A stretch of DNA of 64,000 nucleotides from Molanna angustata (GCA_963576475.1 OY754990.1:7903985-7967984), one strand, 5' to 3'. Shown: positions 1-11,262, counted from the first letter of the stretch. The notes: a model not told the origin generated them from the sequence alone. Numbers and translations: made by a program.

Positions 1-217
1 GAATTCAGTGATCAATATTTTTAAATCAGTGAAACAAAGTTAAAAAATTGAGTTTTTTTGTTTATTTTTAAGTAATTTTATATAAGTGATTATGTATAGT
101 TATCAATATCATCTCTCCAGCTCCGTAATATTAATTTAAATAAACTATAAATTCTTAAACTCACACACACGCGCAATCTTACTTTATTTAATATTCACTT
201 TTATCCTTACATAATAT

Positions 218-766
<549 letters not shown>

Positions 767-841
767 TTTCACCCGTGAAAACATCAAATATAACATATAT
801 ATATATATACATTTTTTTTGTTCTTGTTTGGGGCCGCTTGC

Positions 842-1190
842 TAATGGAGATAGAACAATTGCACTGCATAGTTAATATGAATTTGACTGTGTATTTAATA
901 CTTATAAACCTACCTACGGGTATCCGCGTGATTTTTTCGTGGGTTCAGGTACTTATCGAAATACTGAAATTATTTGCGTATATTTGTGTAGGTTGATTCA
1001 CGTATTGCACGGGATCTGCATTGGCGTGTCGGTTTCAAACAATTTATTAATTTATGTACCCTGTTAGCGTTAATATTATAATTTGAAATTATGTTTGTCT
1101 ATAATTGGCTTATTTAAATTGTAATATCTATTGTAATATGCATGTACAAAGCTGTTGACAATAAATAAATAAAATAATAAAAAAAAAATA
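842..1190 (+). mobile_element. probable 3' end of a non-LTR retroposon
   Basis: AT-rich sequence without coding potential that ends in ATAAATAAATAAAATAATAAA followed by an A run near 1190, the usual form of a LINE 3' UTR and tail. No reverse-transcriptase remnant is visible, so the family is unknown and the left limit is a guess. Confidence 0.4.
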
Positions 1191-2410
1191 TCTACAACTC
1201 TGTTGGTCTATAGCAGCAGGGGTGACAAAGAGCTATATTCGCAGAAATTCAAAGAGAATGACGGGTCGCAAAAGGAAAATATAGAAGTAAATATATTTAT
1301 ATTATTTTACGTATGATTCATCATAAAAAGAATAAACAAAGCAAACAGATTTTTCATTTCCCAGTTTCCTAACCATATCCAAAATCTCATTCTTGGTTCT
1401 CATCATGGAATAATATCTAAAAATATTTATACAATATGTCCAATTCTGATTCGTTTCAGAGTACGAAGACGTCTAAAATATCGGGCAACCGTGGATAAAA
1501 GGATTTTATCCGCGTGGTGTGACGTACTGAATACCGTATAAATGCAGTCAACTTTTTGACATTTCTCATATACTAAAATTCCGTATAAAAATTTTAGTCG
1601 AATCTGAATAGGGCCTATTATAGTCATTAATTAATTAATTATTTAAATTAATTAATTAATTATTAATTAATTAATTAATTAATTAATTAATTAATTAATT
1701 AATTATTAATTAATTAATTAGTTAATTAATAATTTAATTAATTGAGTAATTTTATTATGATGTATTTTGTTAAAACGAACTGTCATGTTTCTAAACAAAA
1801 TAAATTATAACAAGTCACAGGTGTGCTGGAGTGCATAACCTTATAAAAGAAAGTACGACGCATGCGTGTATGCCTACACACTAGTCTCGTATCACACATA
1901 AAAAAAGGACTCCATTGAAAAGCTTAATTAAGAAAATTTATGAAGATAAAGATATGTTCACGTTTAACAATGACAAAATCAATTTATAATAATGTCCTGA
2001 GATAATCTGTGCCTATGAAAGAATTCATTGTGAAACACTATTCGTGTAGAGGAGTTTAGTATTGTCCACAGCCAAATATTACTCTTTAAATATACAGAGA
2101 ACAAGTTTTAAATTGTTTTTCAAGATTATTAATTTCCCTTTAATATTGTCTACCTTAGTACATAATAATTAATGATTTTAATATTAAACAGGATGTCAAT
2201 ATTTATACATCTATACATACCTATAATAAAAACACTTTTATATCTTATTAAATTTCTGTAATAATCTTTGTTACAGGTATTTGGTTCGGGCGCAGTGCTC
2301 GAATTGATATTTCACAAAACGGAATGGTGGTCGAATAAATTATAATAGTAATAATAATAACAATAAAAAGTTTAGAAAATAATAATATTTCGCTTTATTA
2401 GAGAATAATA
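1191..2410. other. unassigned intronic sequence with a (TTAA)n tract
   Basis: No gene seen. About 1626-1745 is an imperfect (TTAA)n microsatellite. From 2377 to 2425 a 23-bp unit containing AATAATAATATTTCGCTT is present twice in tandem. At 2263-2280 a pyrimidine tract and TTACAG resemble a splice acceptor on the plus strand (see findings). Confidence 0.6.
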
Positions 2411-2420
2411 ATATTTCGCT

Positions 2421-2875
2421 TTATTACGATAAAACAATATTAACTGACCGGTCAATTCAGCATAGCAGACCCGATATAATAATACATGATAAAATTAAAA
2501 AAAAATAACTTATATTTGCGACGTGGCTATTCCAAATTCTAGTAATATTATAAAAACTTTTGATGAAAGAATTAGAAAATACACCGCTTTAGGTAACGAG
2601 ATTAAAAGACTTTGGCATTCTCGTAAAATAATAATATTACCGTTCATTATTTCAGCCACTGGCATTATTCTAAAATCGTCAATCCGTAATTTAGAAATTA
2701 TAAATTTATCGAAAAACTTAATAATAAAAATCGGCAATAATGAATACATGTAGAATCGTTAAAGATTTTTCAAACGTTAATATTCGGGAATCAGTAGGGT
2801 TGTTAGGTAGTATAGAGACCTCCTCAGAGCCTAATCCTTTGATATGTTAAGTATCTGGATGGGTGAACTATTCCC
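2421..2875 (+). pseudogene. C-terminal nuclease-like domain of a retroelement polyprotein, broken
   Basis: Conceptual reading DKTILTDRSIQHSRPDIIIHDK, a stop, then VAIPNSSNIIKTFDERIRKY, continuing with NEIKRLW and IILPFIISATG. The order TD...RPDI...D...(I)DVAIP...EK..KY..L..EI...W matches the C-terminal region of insect retroelement polyproteins that I associate with the restriction-like endonuclease end of R4/Dong-type non-LTR elements. It carries at least one in-frame stop near 2505 and a further stop near 2750, and has no reverse-transcriptase region. The trailing VSGWVNYSQLKA probably belongs to the same remnant. The family assignment is from memory and uncertain; that it is retroelement-derived is likely. 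Confidence 0.6.
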
Positions 2876-3053
2876 AATTGAAAGCTTGATGATGCGTTTG
2901 TTGCATTTTATTTTGCTCTTTTAAATAATTTACAATTTACGCATTGATTTGCTAATTCTTTTGAGGAAGTGTATAATGGTAATAATAATAATTGAGTGTT
3001 ATTATTTGTAGTGTTTAATTGTTATTAATATCACTAAGAAATCGGCCAGCGCC

Positions 3054-3243
3054 GTAAATAAACACTTCTTTGCACCCTGTGTAAGTAGTGAGTTTATTGT
3101 CGTGTGGCAATTACTTCCAACTAACCGGTGTTTTCAGCCCAGAGAAGCTATGAAGCTATGTGAGAAATTAATTTAAATAAATTTATCCTCTGCTGGGGAT
3201 AGTAACCAAACGGCTTACCAACTGTGCCACGGCTGTCGGCATA
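3054..3243 (-). mobile_element. SINE-a copy (tRNA-derived), box B damaged
   Basis: On the minus strand the head reads GTGGCACAGTTGGTAAGCCG, a Pol III box A. The central CCCAGCAGAGGA follows, then GGGCTGAAAACACCGGTTAG and a tail near GCAAAGAAGTG. The box B region is partly deleted compared with the copy at 30790-30962. It is intronic in the host gene and on the same strand as it. Confidence 0.8.
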
Positions 3244-3289
3244 ATTATATAATTTATTTTATCACCTCCGAAAGCTACTGCTTTTTTTT

Positions 3290-3790
3290 ATTTAGTTATT
3301 TTTTTTATTTTTATTTTATTTACATATTTCAATACAGTACCTTTCATAAAAAGTATACATAATAAAAATATTGAAATTTTACTATCTCACTAGGCTGAAT
3401 GCATGTTCTGAGGTAGTACTCATAAAGAATTTAGTCAAAGGTTAGATATTGAGGTTATATTATTAAGATTACATAACCAAAAAAATATATTTTTACTGGA
3501 TTTGTAAGATAATTTAGATGCTCAATATATATGTGTGCAAATTTAAGTTAAAATGTGTGTTAGTGCTGTTTCCGATCCCTGTCTGTCCTTATTCATAAGC
3601 CAAAGTGTTACCAAACGCTTGAAATTGTTGTGCGTGGAGGAGGGTAGTGTATCGTTATTAATAATATTAAATATTTTTGGAGCAAGATATCTGAAATGTC
3701 TTTGGGTTATGCATTTTATATTTCATTATTTGTAAGAAAGTTGAGCCAAAAATTCTTTCTTCAATTTGAATTAATGATTATACAACAATA
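3290..3790 (-). pseudogene. Jockey-like LINE C-terminus and 3' UTR (family J2)
   Basis: Minus-strand reading ITQRHFRYLAPKIFNIINND, then HNNFKRLVTLWLMNKD. The YLAPKIFN...FK pattern is the C-terminal tail of Jockey/CR1-type reverse-transcriptase polyproteins. The 3' UTR contains CAGCCTAGTGAGATAG and ends in an A-rich tail at about 3290-3340. Two related 3' ends share the CCTAGTGAGGT motif (4195-4330 and 53585-53935). It is 5'-truncated and not functional. Confidence 0.65.
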
Positions 3791-4194
3791 GATAACATAG
3801 TTGAAAAATTCAAAAAATAATACATGATAAAAGAAAAATTAAAAAAAATATATATAAACAAAAATCTCCACATATACAGTTACAAGTATGTTTCGTGGTG
3901 AGGAGGAGGGATCTTTAGTGAATGAGGTGGAGATTGTTGAATTGTGTATTAGAGTTTAAGAACATCTATATTTGTATTTGACACTTTTGTAAAGTATCGT
4001 GAAAAATATCTGTGTGTTAGAAGCGTGTATTATTATCTCGCTGAATTCTAAACATAGATGAAAAATATCTGTAATTAGTGTGGCATACTGGTATGTGGAA
4101 TAAAAATGTTAAAGTAAGTTAATATTTACCATAATATAAATATAAAATATTTGAAGTACTATTCTAATTCGGTGACTCCCAGCTAATATTATTA
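3791..4194. other. unassigned AT-rich sequence
   Basis: No coding region or recognisable repeat. A GGTGAGGAGGAGGG purine tract occurs near 3900. It may be more LINE debris, but I see no motif that proves it. Confidence 0.4.
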
Positions 4195-4330
4195 TTATTA
4201 TTATTTTTTTTTATTACATATACCAAAATTTACATAATTTTATGTAAGCAACATAACAAATAAATTGGTTTGATTTGGACCACCTCACTAGGTCAAACCT
4301 GTTCCAAGGTGGTAGACTAGTTACATAATA
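4195..4330 (-). mobile_element. J2-family LINE 3' end
   Basis: On the minus strand, ACCACCTTGGAACAGG and CCTAGTGAGGTGG are followed by an AT-rich 3' UTR and an A-run plus (AAT)n tail (4185-4215). The same motif pair occurs at 3382-3425 and 53625-53668, which defines the family within the window. Confidence 0.6.
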
Positions 4331-4494
4331 TTAATTACTAAGTTATTGTAAGCTGTTATATAGAATGATTGTGTAGTGTAGCCCATGGTCCACTTATTGA
4401 TTGAGTCCTATGTTTGTAGTTTTGTCGTGTATGTATGTTGTTATGAATTGAGAATTTGCTGACAATAGTTGATTGATAGCTTTGTTATATAACC

Positions 4495-4960
4495 ATGTTT
4501 GTATTGTACTACCACGGGAATTGCTCAGAAGAACTTGCATCTTTGGTCCCTCCTCCACCCACTCGCAACAGAGTCACTCGCTTCACTCAATCGCAGCACC
4601 CATTCACAGTGGACCTTCAACATATACGAACAAGTCGCTTCTCGAACTACTTTATTAATACAGCAGCCCGACTGTGGAACGATCTTCCGAATTCTGTGTT
4701 TCCACCTTCGTACAACCCGGGTCTTTTAAAATCCGAAGTAATAAACTCTTTTCTAGACTGCAAACCCCTCCCAACGCTACGTAGTGCGCTTCTTCGGAAG
4801 AGCAAAATGGACCCAAATCCTAATAGCTGGTGTCCCTACGTAGACATGTTAAAAAAAAATGTATGTTTAAGTCTTGTATTTTCTATTAAATGTCTGTTCT
4901 TCATATTTTTTGCAGCTAAATTTATAATATAATGCAAATTAAATAAAAATAATAATTTAA
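4495..4960 (+). pseudogene. non-LTR retrotransposon C-terminus (CSEEL type), 5'-truncated
   Basis: Plus-strand reading YYHGNCSEELASLVPPP, TRNRVTRFTQSQHPFTVDL, then FINTAARLWNDLPNSVFPPSY. The order GxCSEEL..L.P...R.R..HP..(V/L)D...R...F...TARLWNDLP..VFP..Y is the C-terminal end of a family of lepidopteran non-LTR reverse transcriptases. The catalytic YxDD region is absent, so this is a standard 5' truncation. The reading stays open to 4932, past the usual end, and is followed by an AAATAAAAATAATAA tail. A related 3' segment is at 28126-28215 (shared LLRKSKMDPN-type stretch). Confidence 0.75.
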
Positions 4961-5411
4961 ATTTTAAAAATAATTACCTATAGCTTCTAGCTCCGGCACA
5001 TCGTGTCGCTTTGAATGACAAAATTAAAGCGAACATCTCAGCACCCGAAATAAATTCGCGAAAATTATACTACGTAATAAAACGCTTTCCGGTACATTGT
5101 GTGCCACATCCACCCCTGGGGGGGAGGGGAAGCCTTTGTAAAGGCTCGACCCCGAGGGGGATTCGTTATTCCTGTTTTTGGGGAGAGGAGAAAAGAGAAA
5201 GAGATAGAGAGAGATAAGAATATTATAAATGAGCGGAGAGATAAAACCTTTCCTTGGAAGAATCCACAATTGATTCCGTTGTTGTCCAACAAACGGTTTA
5301 GATTCTCCGACTAAAGGTTTAGATTTTCATCCGATAAAGGAACAATTATTATTATTATTTTTACTATCGGAAAAGAAAAACGATGGGAAATTGCAAAATT
5401 GAATTTTTAAC
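4961..5411. other. unassigned sequence with a GC-rich patch
   Basis: No gene seen. 5099-5165 is GC-rich for this window, with G and C runs and a short palindrome AGCCTTTGTAAAGGCT at 5130-5145. A GA-rich stretch follows (5178-5216). Confidence 0.5.
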
Positions 5412-6131
5412 AATACATACCATCACGCCGTTTCCCTATTTGGGGTAGGCAGAGAGAACCGAACGCCAGACTCTTCTATCTTGACATACCTGTTTTGCCT
5501 CATTTACATTCATACATCGCGTCATACATGCTCTCCTATTGTTCTGACTTCGTATGTTCCCCTCTTTCAAAATCTCATTTATATGATCATGCCAGCTCTT
5601 TCTAGGTCGACCCTTACATCTCATTCCACTCTTTTCAGCCTTGTATACTTTCTTTGTCAGTCGTTCATCGTTCATTCTCTCTACATGTCCGAACCATCGC
5701 AAAGCATTTATCTTCATTCTACTCAAAATATCCCTTTCAATCTTACATTCTCTTCTGATGTCCACATTCCTTATCCTATCATAAATTGTTTTACCACACA
5801 TTCGTCTTAGGGACCTCATTTCCACAGCGTTAATTTTACTTTCATGCGTCTTCTGCCATGCCCATGTCTCACTTGCATACATTATGGTTGGAACGACAAT
5901 AGCGTTGTGCACAGTGAGTTTTGCTGGCCTTGAAATAATTGGGTCAGCCATTATTGTTCTTAGTGCACCATTTACTCTATTTGCTGCCGTTACCCTTCTT
6001 TCTATATCCTTTTCCAATTTTCCATCACGCTGAAACATACTTCCTAGATACACATATTCATCCACTTGTTCTAGTAGTTCATTATTAACTCGTATCTCGC
6101 ATATTGTTCGTCTTTCGCTCTTCTCAAATAC
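5412..6131 (-). pseudogene. RTE-a LINE: reverse-transcriptase C-terminus, longest complete 3' copy
   Basis: One long open reading from about 6131 down to 5437: VFEKSERRTICEIRVNNELL, then VDEYVYLGSMFQRDGK, HNAIVVPTIMYASETWAWQK, LRWFGHVERMNDERL, GRPRKSWHDH and VWRSVLSAYPK. YLGSMF, YASETW, RWFGHVxRM and GRPRKSW are the successive landmarks downstream of the YADD motif in RTE-clade reverse transcriptases. Unlike most copies here it has no internal stop, so it is relatively young. The polymerase core and endonuclease are missing (5' truncation). The 3' end is GGCGTGATGGTATGTATTG, the short tandem-repeat tail typical of RTE elements rather than poly(A). Confidence 0.9.
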
Positions 6132-6200
6132 CTTGAGAAGAGCGTCATGAAATTACACGAAATGTTTAACAATTTAGCGATTGTAAAATATTTCATTCAT

Positions 6201-6398
6201 ATCTGACTCCTGAGCCAAGGGTCCAGTGTTTGATTTACAGTGTTTTTAATTATTGTGGTTTCGGTCTGGATCTGAGAGACTACAAACGCCATAGTTTCCA
6301 GAATGTTGCATCTTGATTGTTATTAGATGGGTGTTAAAATAATATTTGACATAGTAACTGTTAGTTGCCCGAGAAGCTAAACAAAAAAATAAATAAAT
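6201..6398 (+). mobile_element. SINE-b copy, missing box A
   Basis: Matches the better copy at 47105-47340: shared CTGAGCCAAGGGTC-type start, GTCTGGATCTG.GAGAC, CCAGAATGT and TTAGTTGCCCGAGAA, then an AAAAAAATAAATAAATG tail. The left part with box A is gone and box B is decayed. Confidence 0.7.
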
Positions 6399-6535
6399 GC
6401 TGAGTAAAAATAATAGGCAATAATTTAAACAAAAATTTCCTAATGTTGAAAAATAAAATTATAATTAGATATAAATTAAATAGAAATTGTAATTTTGTAT
6501 CTTTGTAATTTTTATACCATTGATAATACATTCTT

Positions 6536-7284
6536 TCAATCATTTTTTAATCATCCATTCATTTATCCCTCTATTTATTCATTCGTTCAATCATTCATTC
6601 ATTCATCCATTCATTCATTCATCTATTCATTCATTCATTCAATCATTCAATCATTCATTAATTGATTAATTAATTCATTCATCCATTCATTTATCCCTCT
6701 ATTCATTCATTCATTCAATCATTCATTCATTCATCCATTCATTCATTCATCTATTCATTCATTCATTCATTCAATCATTCATTAATTGATTAGTTAATTA
6801 ATTCATTCATCCATTCATTTACATCTATTCATTAATTCATTCATTAATTAATTTATCCATTCATTCATTAATTAATTTATCCATTCATTCATTAATTCAT
6901 TCATCCATCCATTCATTAATTCATTCATTCATTCATTCATCCATTCATTCATTCATTCATTCATTCATTCATTAATTCATCCATTCATTCATTAATTCAT
7001 TCATCCATCTATTTATCCATCTATTCATTCATTCATCCATTCATTCATCAATTCATTCATCCATCCTTTCATTAATTAATTAATTCATTCATCCATTCAT
7101 TCATTCATGTATTCATTCGTTCATTCAATCATTCATTCATTGATTCATTAATTCATTCATTCATTCATTCATTCATTCATTCATTCATTCATTCATTCAT
7201 TCATTCATTCATTCATTCATTAATTCATTCATCCATCCATCCATCCATATATTGATTCATTAATTAATTAATTAATTTATTTAT
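6536..7284. repeat. (ATTC)n microsatellite, imperfect, about 750 bp
   Basis: Dominated by ATTC/ATCC tetranucleotides (ATTCATTCATCC), with blocks of ATTAATTA and one TTATCCCTCTATTCATTC unit present at 6564 and 6690. The local duplications suggest slippage plus unequal exchange. Confidence 0.95.
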
Positions 7285-7290
7285 TCATTT

Positions 7291-7430
7291 GGCGATTTCT
7301 TCAAACTAACCAATAATTTCAGCCCAGAGCAATATTGCGTGAGAAATAAAATGAAATAAATTTCTCCTCTGCTGGGGATCGAACCCAGGACCCTTACATA
7401 GACGCCAAACGGTTTAACGTCAGAGTGACC
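7291..7430 (-). mobile_element. SINE-a copy
   Basis: Minus strand: box B GGGTTCGATCCCCAGCAG at 7371-7390, then TTTCTCACGC and GGGCTGAAATTATTGG. The box A end is weak (AAACCGTTTGG). It lies about 50 bp downstream of kirre/rst exon 3 in the direction of transcription, in intron 3. Confidence 0.75.
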
Positions 7431-7482
7431 TTTGGTATCGACCTTTGATAACATCATGAGAATAATGTGAAAAATTGCTCAC

Positions 7483-7563
7483 CCTGTGGTCCAGCACTGA
7501 CTTGGCACTGGTACTTTGCGTCATCATCCAACTGTACTGGGTTTATCTCCAACGAGTAGTCAC
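7483..7563 (-). CDS. kirre/rst: kirre/roughest-like gene, exon 3 (end of first Ig domain)
   Basis: Short internal exon of 81 bp with acceptor TTTCAG and donor GTGAGC. Joined to exon 2 it completes the Gly codon and reads DYSLEINPVQLDDDAKYQCQVSAGPQ, again ending in phase 1. DDDAKYQC is the classic Ig F-strand motif, and its Cys pairs with the Cys of LPCR in exon 2. This matches the end of the Kirre/Roughest first Ig domain. The next expected segment (the linker into Ig2) is not visible between 1 and 7482, so intron 3 must exceed 7.4 kb. The exon sits alone between SINE debris on the left and an L2-like fragment on the right. Confidence 0.92.
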
Positions 7564-7794
7564 CTGAAACAATACAAATACATGTAAAATTTCAATATAA
7601 TAGGGACAAAGGATGATTATTTTCATCGTCATCATCATTGACGCTACAACCCTGTGTGGGACCTGGCATCTTCCGTAGTCATTCTCATAGTGTGGACATG
7701 ACAGCTAAATTGACAAAACCAAATTTGGTGCTGTCTTGTAAAAATAGAGTTCAAAATCGACTTTAACCGAATAAATAAATAATAATAAATTAGG

Positions 7795-8355
7795 ATGATT
7801 TTCATAGCACCGTTTTTGTGATGACCTCACCTCAAGGGCGCTTTGAATATATTACAGGTTTTTGTAAGACTCGCGAAAGAAGTGAGTTTTTAGGTGTTTC
7901 CTGAATAGTGCTAAGTTGTCGATTTGCCTCAGTTGAGGTGGTAGTTTATTCCACGAGGCTGGTCCAGTCACAGCAAAAGCACCATCACCGAAGGATGTAG
8001 TGTTGACTCTATTTATTTCAGTCAACTTGCCAATCATGGATGTGGTGGCTGATCGAAGTGTTTGTTGTCGCTCGTTTACGGTGAGAGGAATGCAGAAGTC
8101 TGAAAGATACGTGGGAGCCATGCCATGGATCGATTTGAAAGTCAACAAACATAATTTGTACTTGATTCTCTCTGATGGCACTTTTAGCCAGTGAAGATTT
8201 CGTAGATGGTGGGATATGTGTGAGAATTTCGCGGCTCCGGTGATTAGCCTAGCAGCAGCGTTGAAGACGGATTGAAGTTTGTTTAGCTCCAGCTTTGGGA
8301 GGTTTGCGTAGATACCATTGCAGTAGTCCAGGCGGGCGGGTGAACTGCGGATCAA
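7795..8355 (-). pseudogene. L2/CR1-like LINE C-terminus, intact reading
   Basis: Minus-strand reading SSPARLDYCNGIYANLPK, NKLQSVFNAAARLITG, LHWLKVPSERIKYKLCLLTF, FGDGAFAVTGPASWNKLPPQ, FRKHLKTHFF. The succession RLDYCN..LP...LQ..QNAAARL, LHWLPV..RI.YK, APTYL, GDRAF...P..WN.LP, FK..LKT is the diagnostic tail of L2-type non-LTR polyproteins. The 168-codon reading has no stops. The polymerase core is absent. The 3' UTR holds CTCAAGGGCGCTTTGAATAT and an AAATAATAATAAATA-rich tail at 7770-7800. Related 3' ends lie at 31700-32065 and 35538-35895. Confidence 0.85.
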
Positions 8356-8605
8356 ATATTTTTATAAATAAGGTTTCAGTTGAAGGTGAAATAAGACTTT
8401 GAACCAGGTTCGATCCCATAAGTTTTATACGTCACCCACCCCGACTGTCTGCCGTAGACGTTCCGGTTTAGCAAGGGCGCGTATTGCCAGTAAAATTAAA
8501 TGAATTATTATTAAATTGTAATATTGCGATCATTCATAACTGATCTATGGTGCTATGTTCACTCTGTTTTCTGAAATAATTAGTCTTATCACGATATCCT
8601 TATCA
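8356..8605. other. unassigned sequence
   Basis: No gene or clear repeat. 8390-8480 has a short GC-rich patch. Confidence 0.4.
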
Positions 8606-9165
8606 GGAGTGCGTTCACAGTGAACGCCGAGTGCATGCTCTAAGCCGTTCAAAATGACCGGAAGACGGACGCTCTAAAGACATTCGAGATTGAACGTAGA
8701 ATGTAGGCTTCAAACGCTCTGTATAATCGTCGGGTGAAAAACGCTCTGACATTCATAGTATTTATTGACTTCTATTTTATCTGTGGTAAGATGACTTCTT
8801 ATTGTTTCTATGGTGTCTATTATGTCCGTTGACATTAATTCTGAAGACAAAAAGGCATCACAAAGAAGTTAATTTAAGAAAAATATCATTCTAAAGTTTC
8901 CAATTATTTATTCCATTGCACAACTGTTGTCTTTAGATGAAAATATAACCTAGAAAATAACACCTGTATGATAAATGACGTTTGACATTTAAAACGCCCG
9001 ATCTTGCGTTCAGGTACTTTCGACGATGTCAAGTGCTCTATCTGAACGCATTTCTGGCCGTCCATTTCATTGAAACATGCATTCCAGTTATACCCGTCAA
9101 GTTTCAGCGCATGAATTAATGTCTGTTGTTTCATATAATCCAATATCATAAAAGCCGCCAATTCG
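8606..9165 (+). mobile_element. rep-H copy 1 (DNA-transposon-like, non-autonomous)
   Basis: Colinear with the reverse-oriented copy at 61632-62130: CGTTCACAGTGAACGCCGAG, then GACCGGAAGACGGACGCTC, GAAAAACGCTCTGACA, TGTCCGTTGACATTAATTC, and AAAACGCCCGATC. The sequence is rich in inverted GCGTT/AACGC motifs near its ends. A short reading starting ATGTCCGTTGACATT is conserved between copies at the protein level but stops after about 15 codons. The superfamily is not determined. Confidence 0.55.
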
Positions 9166-9596
9166 TAGACTGCTAATTATTAAGTTAATTGAAAATGAGA
9201 AAATTTCTCTAAATACTAAGTTGTTTCGGTTAGTAATGAGGTAAATTGCGTGGCTCTGGGAACAGAGAAAACGTAGACAAAATATGTAGTTATGAACTAG
9301 AAATAGTAATTATATTAAGTATAAGGGGTGGGGTGGGGTTAATATTATTAAAGTTAATATTAGCTAAAACGCCGGCATACAAAATAGCAAACACTAAGTT
9401 TTACGCATTGTTAAAACAATTATTATTGCTCCAAAATTTGGAAAATTAACCCCTTTGTTCGCAATAGACATGGTACGATGGCCAGGCTAGGTCGAAAATG
9501 AGTATACGTGCTCAAAGGAAGCGAATACGATGGCGACATCTATTAGGCGGTAGACAAAGTTTGCATTGAATAAAATCAGACAGGATGAACGTGCAA
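9166..9596. other. unassigned sequence
   Basis: AT-rich, with a GGGGTGGGGTGGGG tract near 9327. No convincing gene. A 67-codon reading on the plus strand shows no recognisable motif. Confidence 0.4.
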
Positions 9597-9666
9597 ATTA
9601 TACACCATCACGACATGTCCCTGTTATTGAAGTAGGCAGAGAGAACCGAGCGCTATACACTTCTGT
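9597..9666 (-). mobile_element. RTE-a 3' tail fragment
   Basis: On the minus strand it carries the RTE-a end: CGGTTCTCTCTGCCTAC followed by ATGTCGTGATGGTGTATAA. It is cut off at the (GAA)n tail of the adjoining RTE-b copy. Confidence 0.7.
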
Positions 9667-10200
9667 TCTTCTTCTTCTTCTTTCTCAGCCATCTCTCCAC
9701 TGCTGGATGTAGGCCTCTTCTTAAAGCTTCCACTCGTCTTTTTTCTGGGCTTTTCGAACCCATCTGCTTCCAGCGACAGGGACAATATCATCGGCCCACC
9801 TTTTCTGGGGCCGGCCTATTCCCCTTTTCATATCCCATGGTCTCCAATTTAGAATTCTGGGTGCCCATCTGTCCGTACCATGTCTGGCAACATGACCTGC
9901 CCATTGCCATTTAAGTTTTGCAACTCGATCCATGACATCAACAACTTTTGTCTGGCGACTGATTTCTTCATTTCTAATTTTGTCTCTTAGACTTACGCCT
10001 ATCATTTGCCTTTCCATGGATCTATGAGTGCATTTTAGCTTATGTATGGTCCTTGCAGTTAGCGTGATAGTTTCCAGACCATACGTAAGCACAGGCAGGA
10101 TACATGTTTCAAACACTTTTCTTTTCAGACATGTGGGAATATCTCTGTTTTTTAGGACATTTTTAAGTTTCCCAAAGGCTGCCCAACCCAGTCCGATTCT
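9667..10200 (-). pseudogene. RTE-b LINE C-terminus, one nonsense mutation
   Basis: Minus-strand reading LKRKVFETCILPVLTYGLET, IRNEEISRQTKVVDVMDRVA, KWQWAGHVARHGTDRWAPRI, then EWKL, a stop, EEAYIQQWRDG and a stop. The marks CILPVLTYGxET, LKWxWAGHVAR, W, RPQKRWADDI and EEAYIQQW are the classic C-terminus of insect RTE-type endonuclease/reverse transcriptases. A TAA splits the last helix at 9719-9721. A second copy is at 12325-12810. The tail is (GAA)n-like, and the 5' end is truncated at about 10200. Confidence 0.88.
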
Positions 10201-10224
10201 TCTGGGTCAGAATTTAGACATGAT

Positions 10225-10429
10225 CGTCTGTTTTTCACACTTACACGGTACACAATGGTATCGTCGTACCGACTCAAAATGATGCTAGTGAGACATGGAC
10301 ATGTCAGAAGACGCAGGAAAGTGGAATTAACATGGTTGTAATAAGATGACTAAGACGAATGTGTGGTAAAACGGTGTATGATAGAATAAGAAATGAGGAT
10401 ATTAGACGAGAATGTATGATTGAAAGATA
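10225..10429 (+). pseudogene. RTE-a LINE, upstream half of a copy split by a LINE insertion
   Basis: Plus-strand reading TVHNGIVVPTQNDASETWTC, LRRMCGKTVYDRIRNEDIRR. This aligns with the 5412-6131 copy and stops mid-domain at CGAAAGATAT. The reading resumes at 10986 after a foreign insert. Confidence 0.8.
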
Positions 10430-10985
10430 TATCGTTAATAATCGTCCCATCGCGTCGTACGCGAAGCCCACTTTTGTTTCACATACCGCACCGTAATAAT
10501 ACTTACACGAAAAACGGATCCCTCATACGCATGATGAACACTTATAATCACGAACATCTGGATGTCGATATTTTTCTTTTAGGACCTAACTCATTTTCTA
10601 CTGCAATCAGTTCAAGTAATAATGATTGAATTTCACTGGATGATTGAAGTATCAAGGTTGAATGGAGTAAACTATGTGAGCTTGCAGGTACCTGTATACA
10701 TTCTCTCTTACACTTATATAGACACACTCACACACATATACACATCCTTACACTCATATGTACACACATACATACACTCATGCACTATGATTAAGATATA
10801 AATGTTTTTCATATGTAGTTTTAAGTATGTAAGCACAGCATTCAAAATTTATTGTTAATGATGTGGAAATTTGTTATTGGTTTTATTCTTATACTAATGC
10901 ATCTATATAAAAAAATGTTATTATACTGTAAATTTCCCGGAAATAAAATAAAATAAAATAAAATAAAATAAATAAAAAATAAAAT
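10430..10985 (+). mobile_element. non-LTR LINE 3' end inserted into RTE-a
   Basis: A short C-terminal reading, VPSRRTRSPLLFHIPHRNNT and then MNTYNHEHLDVDIF, is typical of the basic end of Jockey/CR1-like polyproteins. It ends at 10629. A 3' UTR with a CACACA-rich stretch follows (10715-10785), and the tail is (AAATA)n at 10940-10985. Both flanks are RTE-a sequence. Confidence 0.7.
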
Positions 10986-11262
10986 AATATGGAAATAAGT
11001 GCCCTAAGGTGGTTTGGCCGCATAAAAGAATGAGTAATTCTCGTATAACAAAACAGTGTATTAGGCTGATAAAAGAGGAACGAAAAGTAGAGGTCGATCA
11101 AAGAAAAGTTGGGTCGATCGCATAAATGGATTTCCGAAGTATGAATACGTTAGAAGTAAGATTTATATGAGACGACGCATGTACGTGAATGAAGCAAGAA
11201 ATATGTGTAAAGATAGAGATATGTCTATCCCAAATGGGGAAATAGCGTAATGGTATGGCAGT
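10986..11262 (+). pseudogene. RTE-a LINE, downstream half of the split copy
   Basis: Continues 10225-10429: ALRWFGR-type sequence (GCCCTAAGGTGGTTTGGCCG), then RGRSKKSW and MRRRMYVNEARNMCKDRD, and the tail GGGAAATAGCGTAATGGTATGG. Frameshifts and stops are present. Confidence 0.8.

Noticed and set aside
5099..5165. GC-rich stem AGCCTTTGTAAAGGCT as a terminator or riboswitch
   Set aside because: Prokaryotic-type elements are not expected in an insect intron; no further support.
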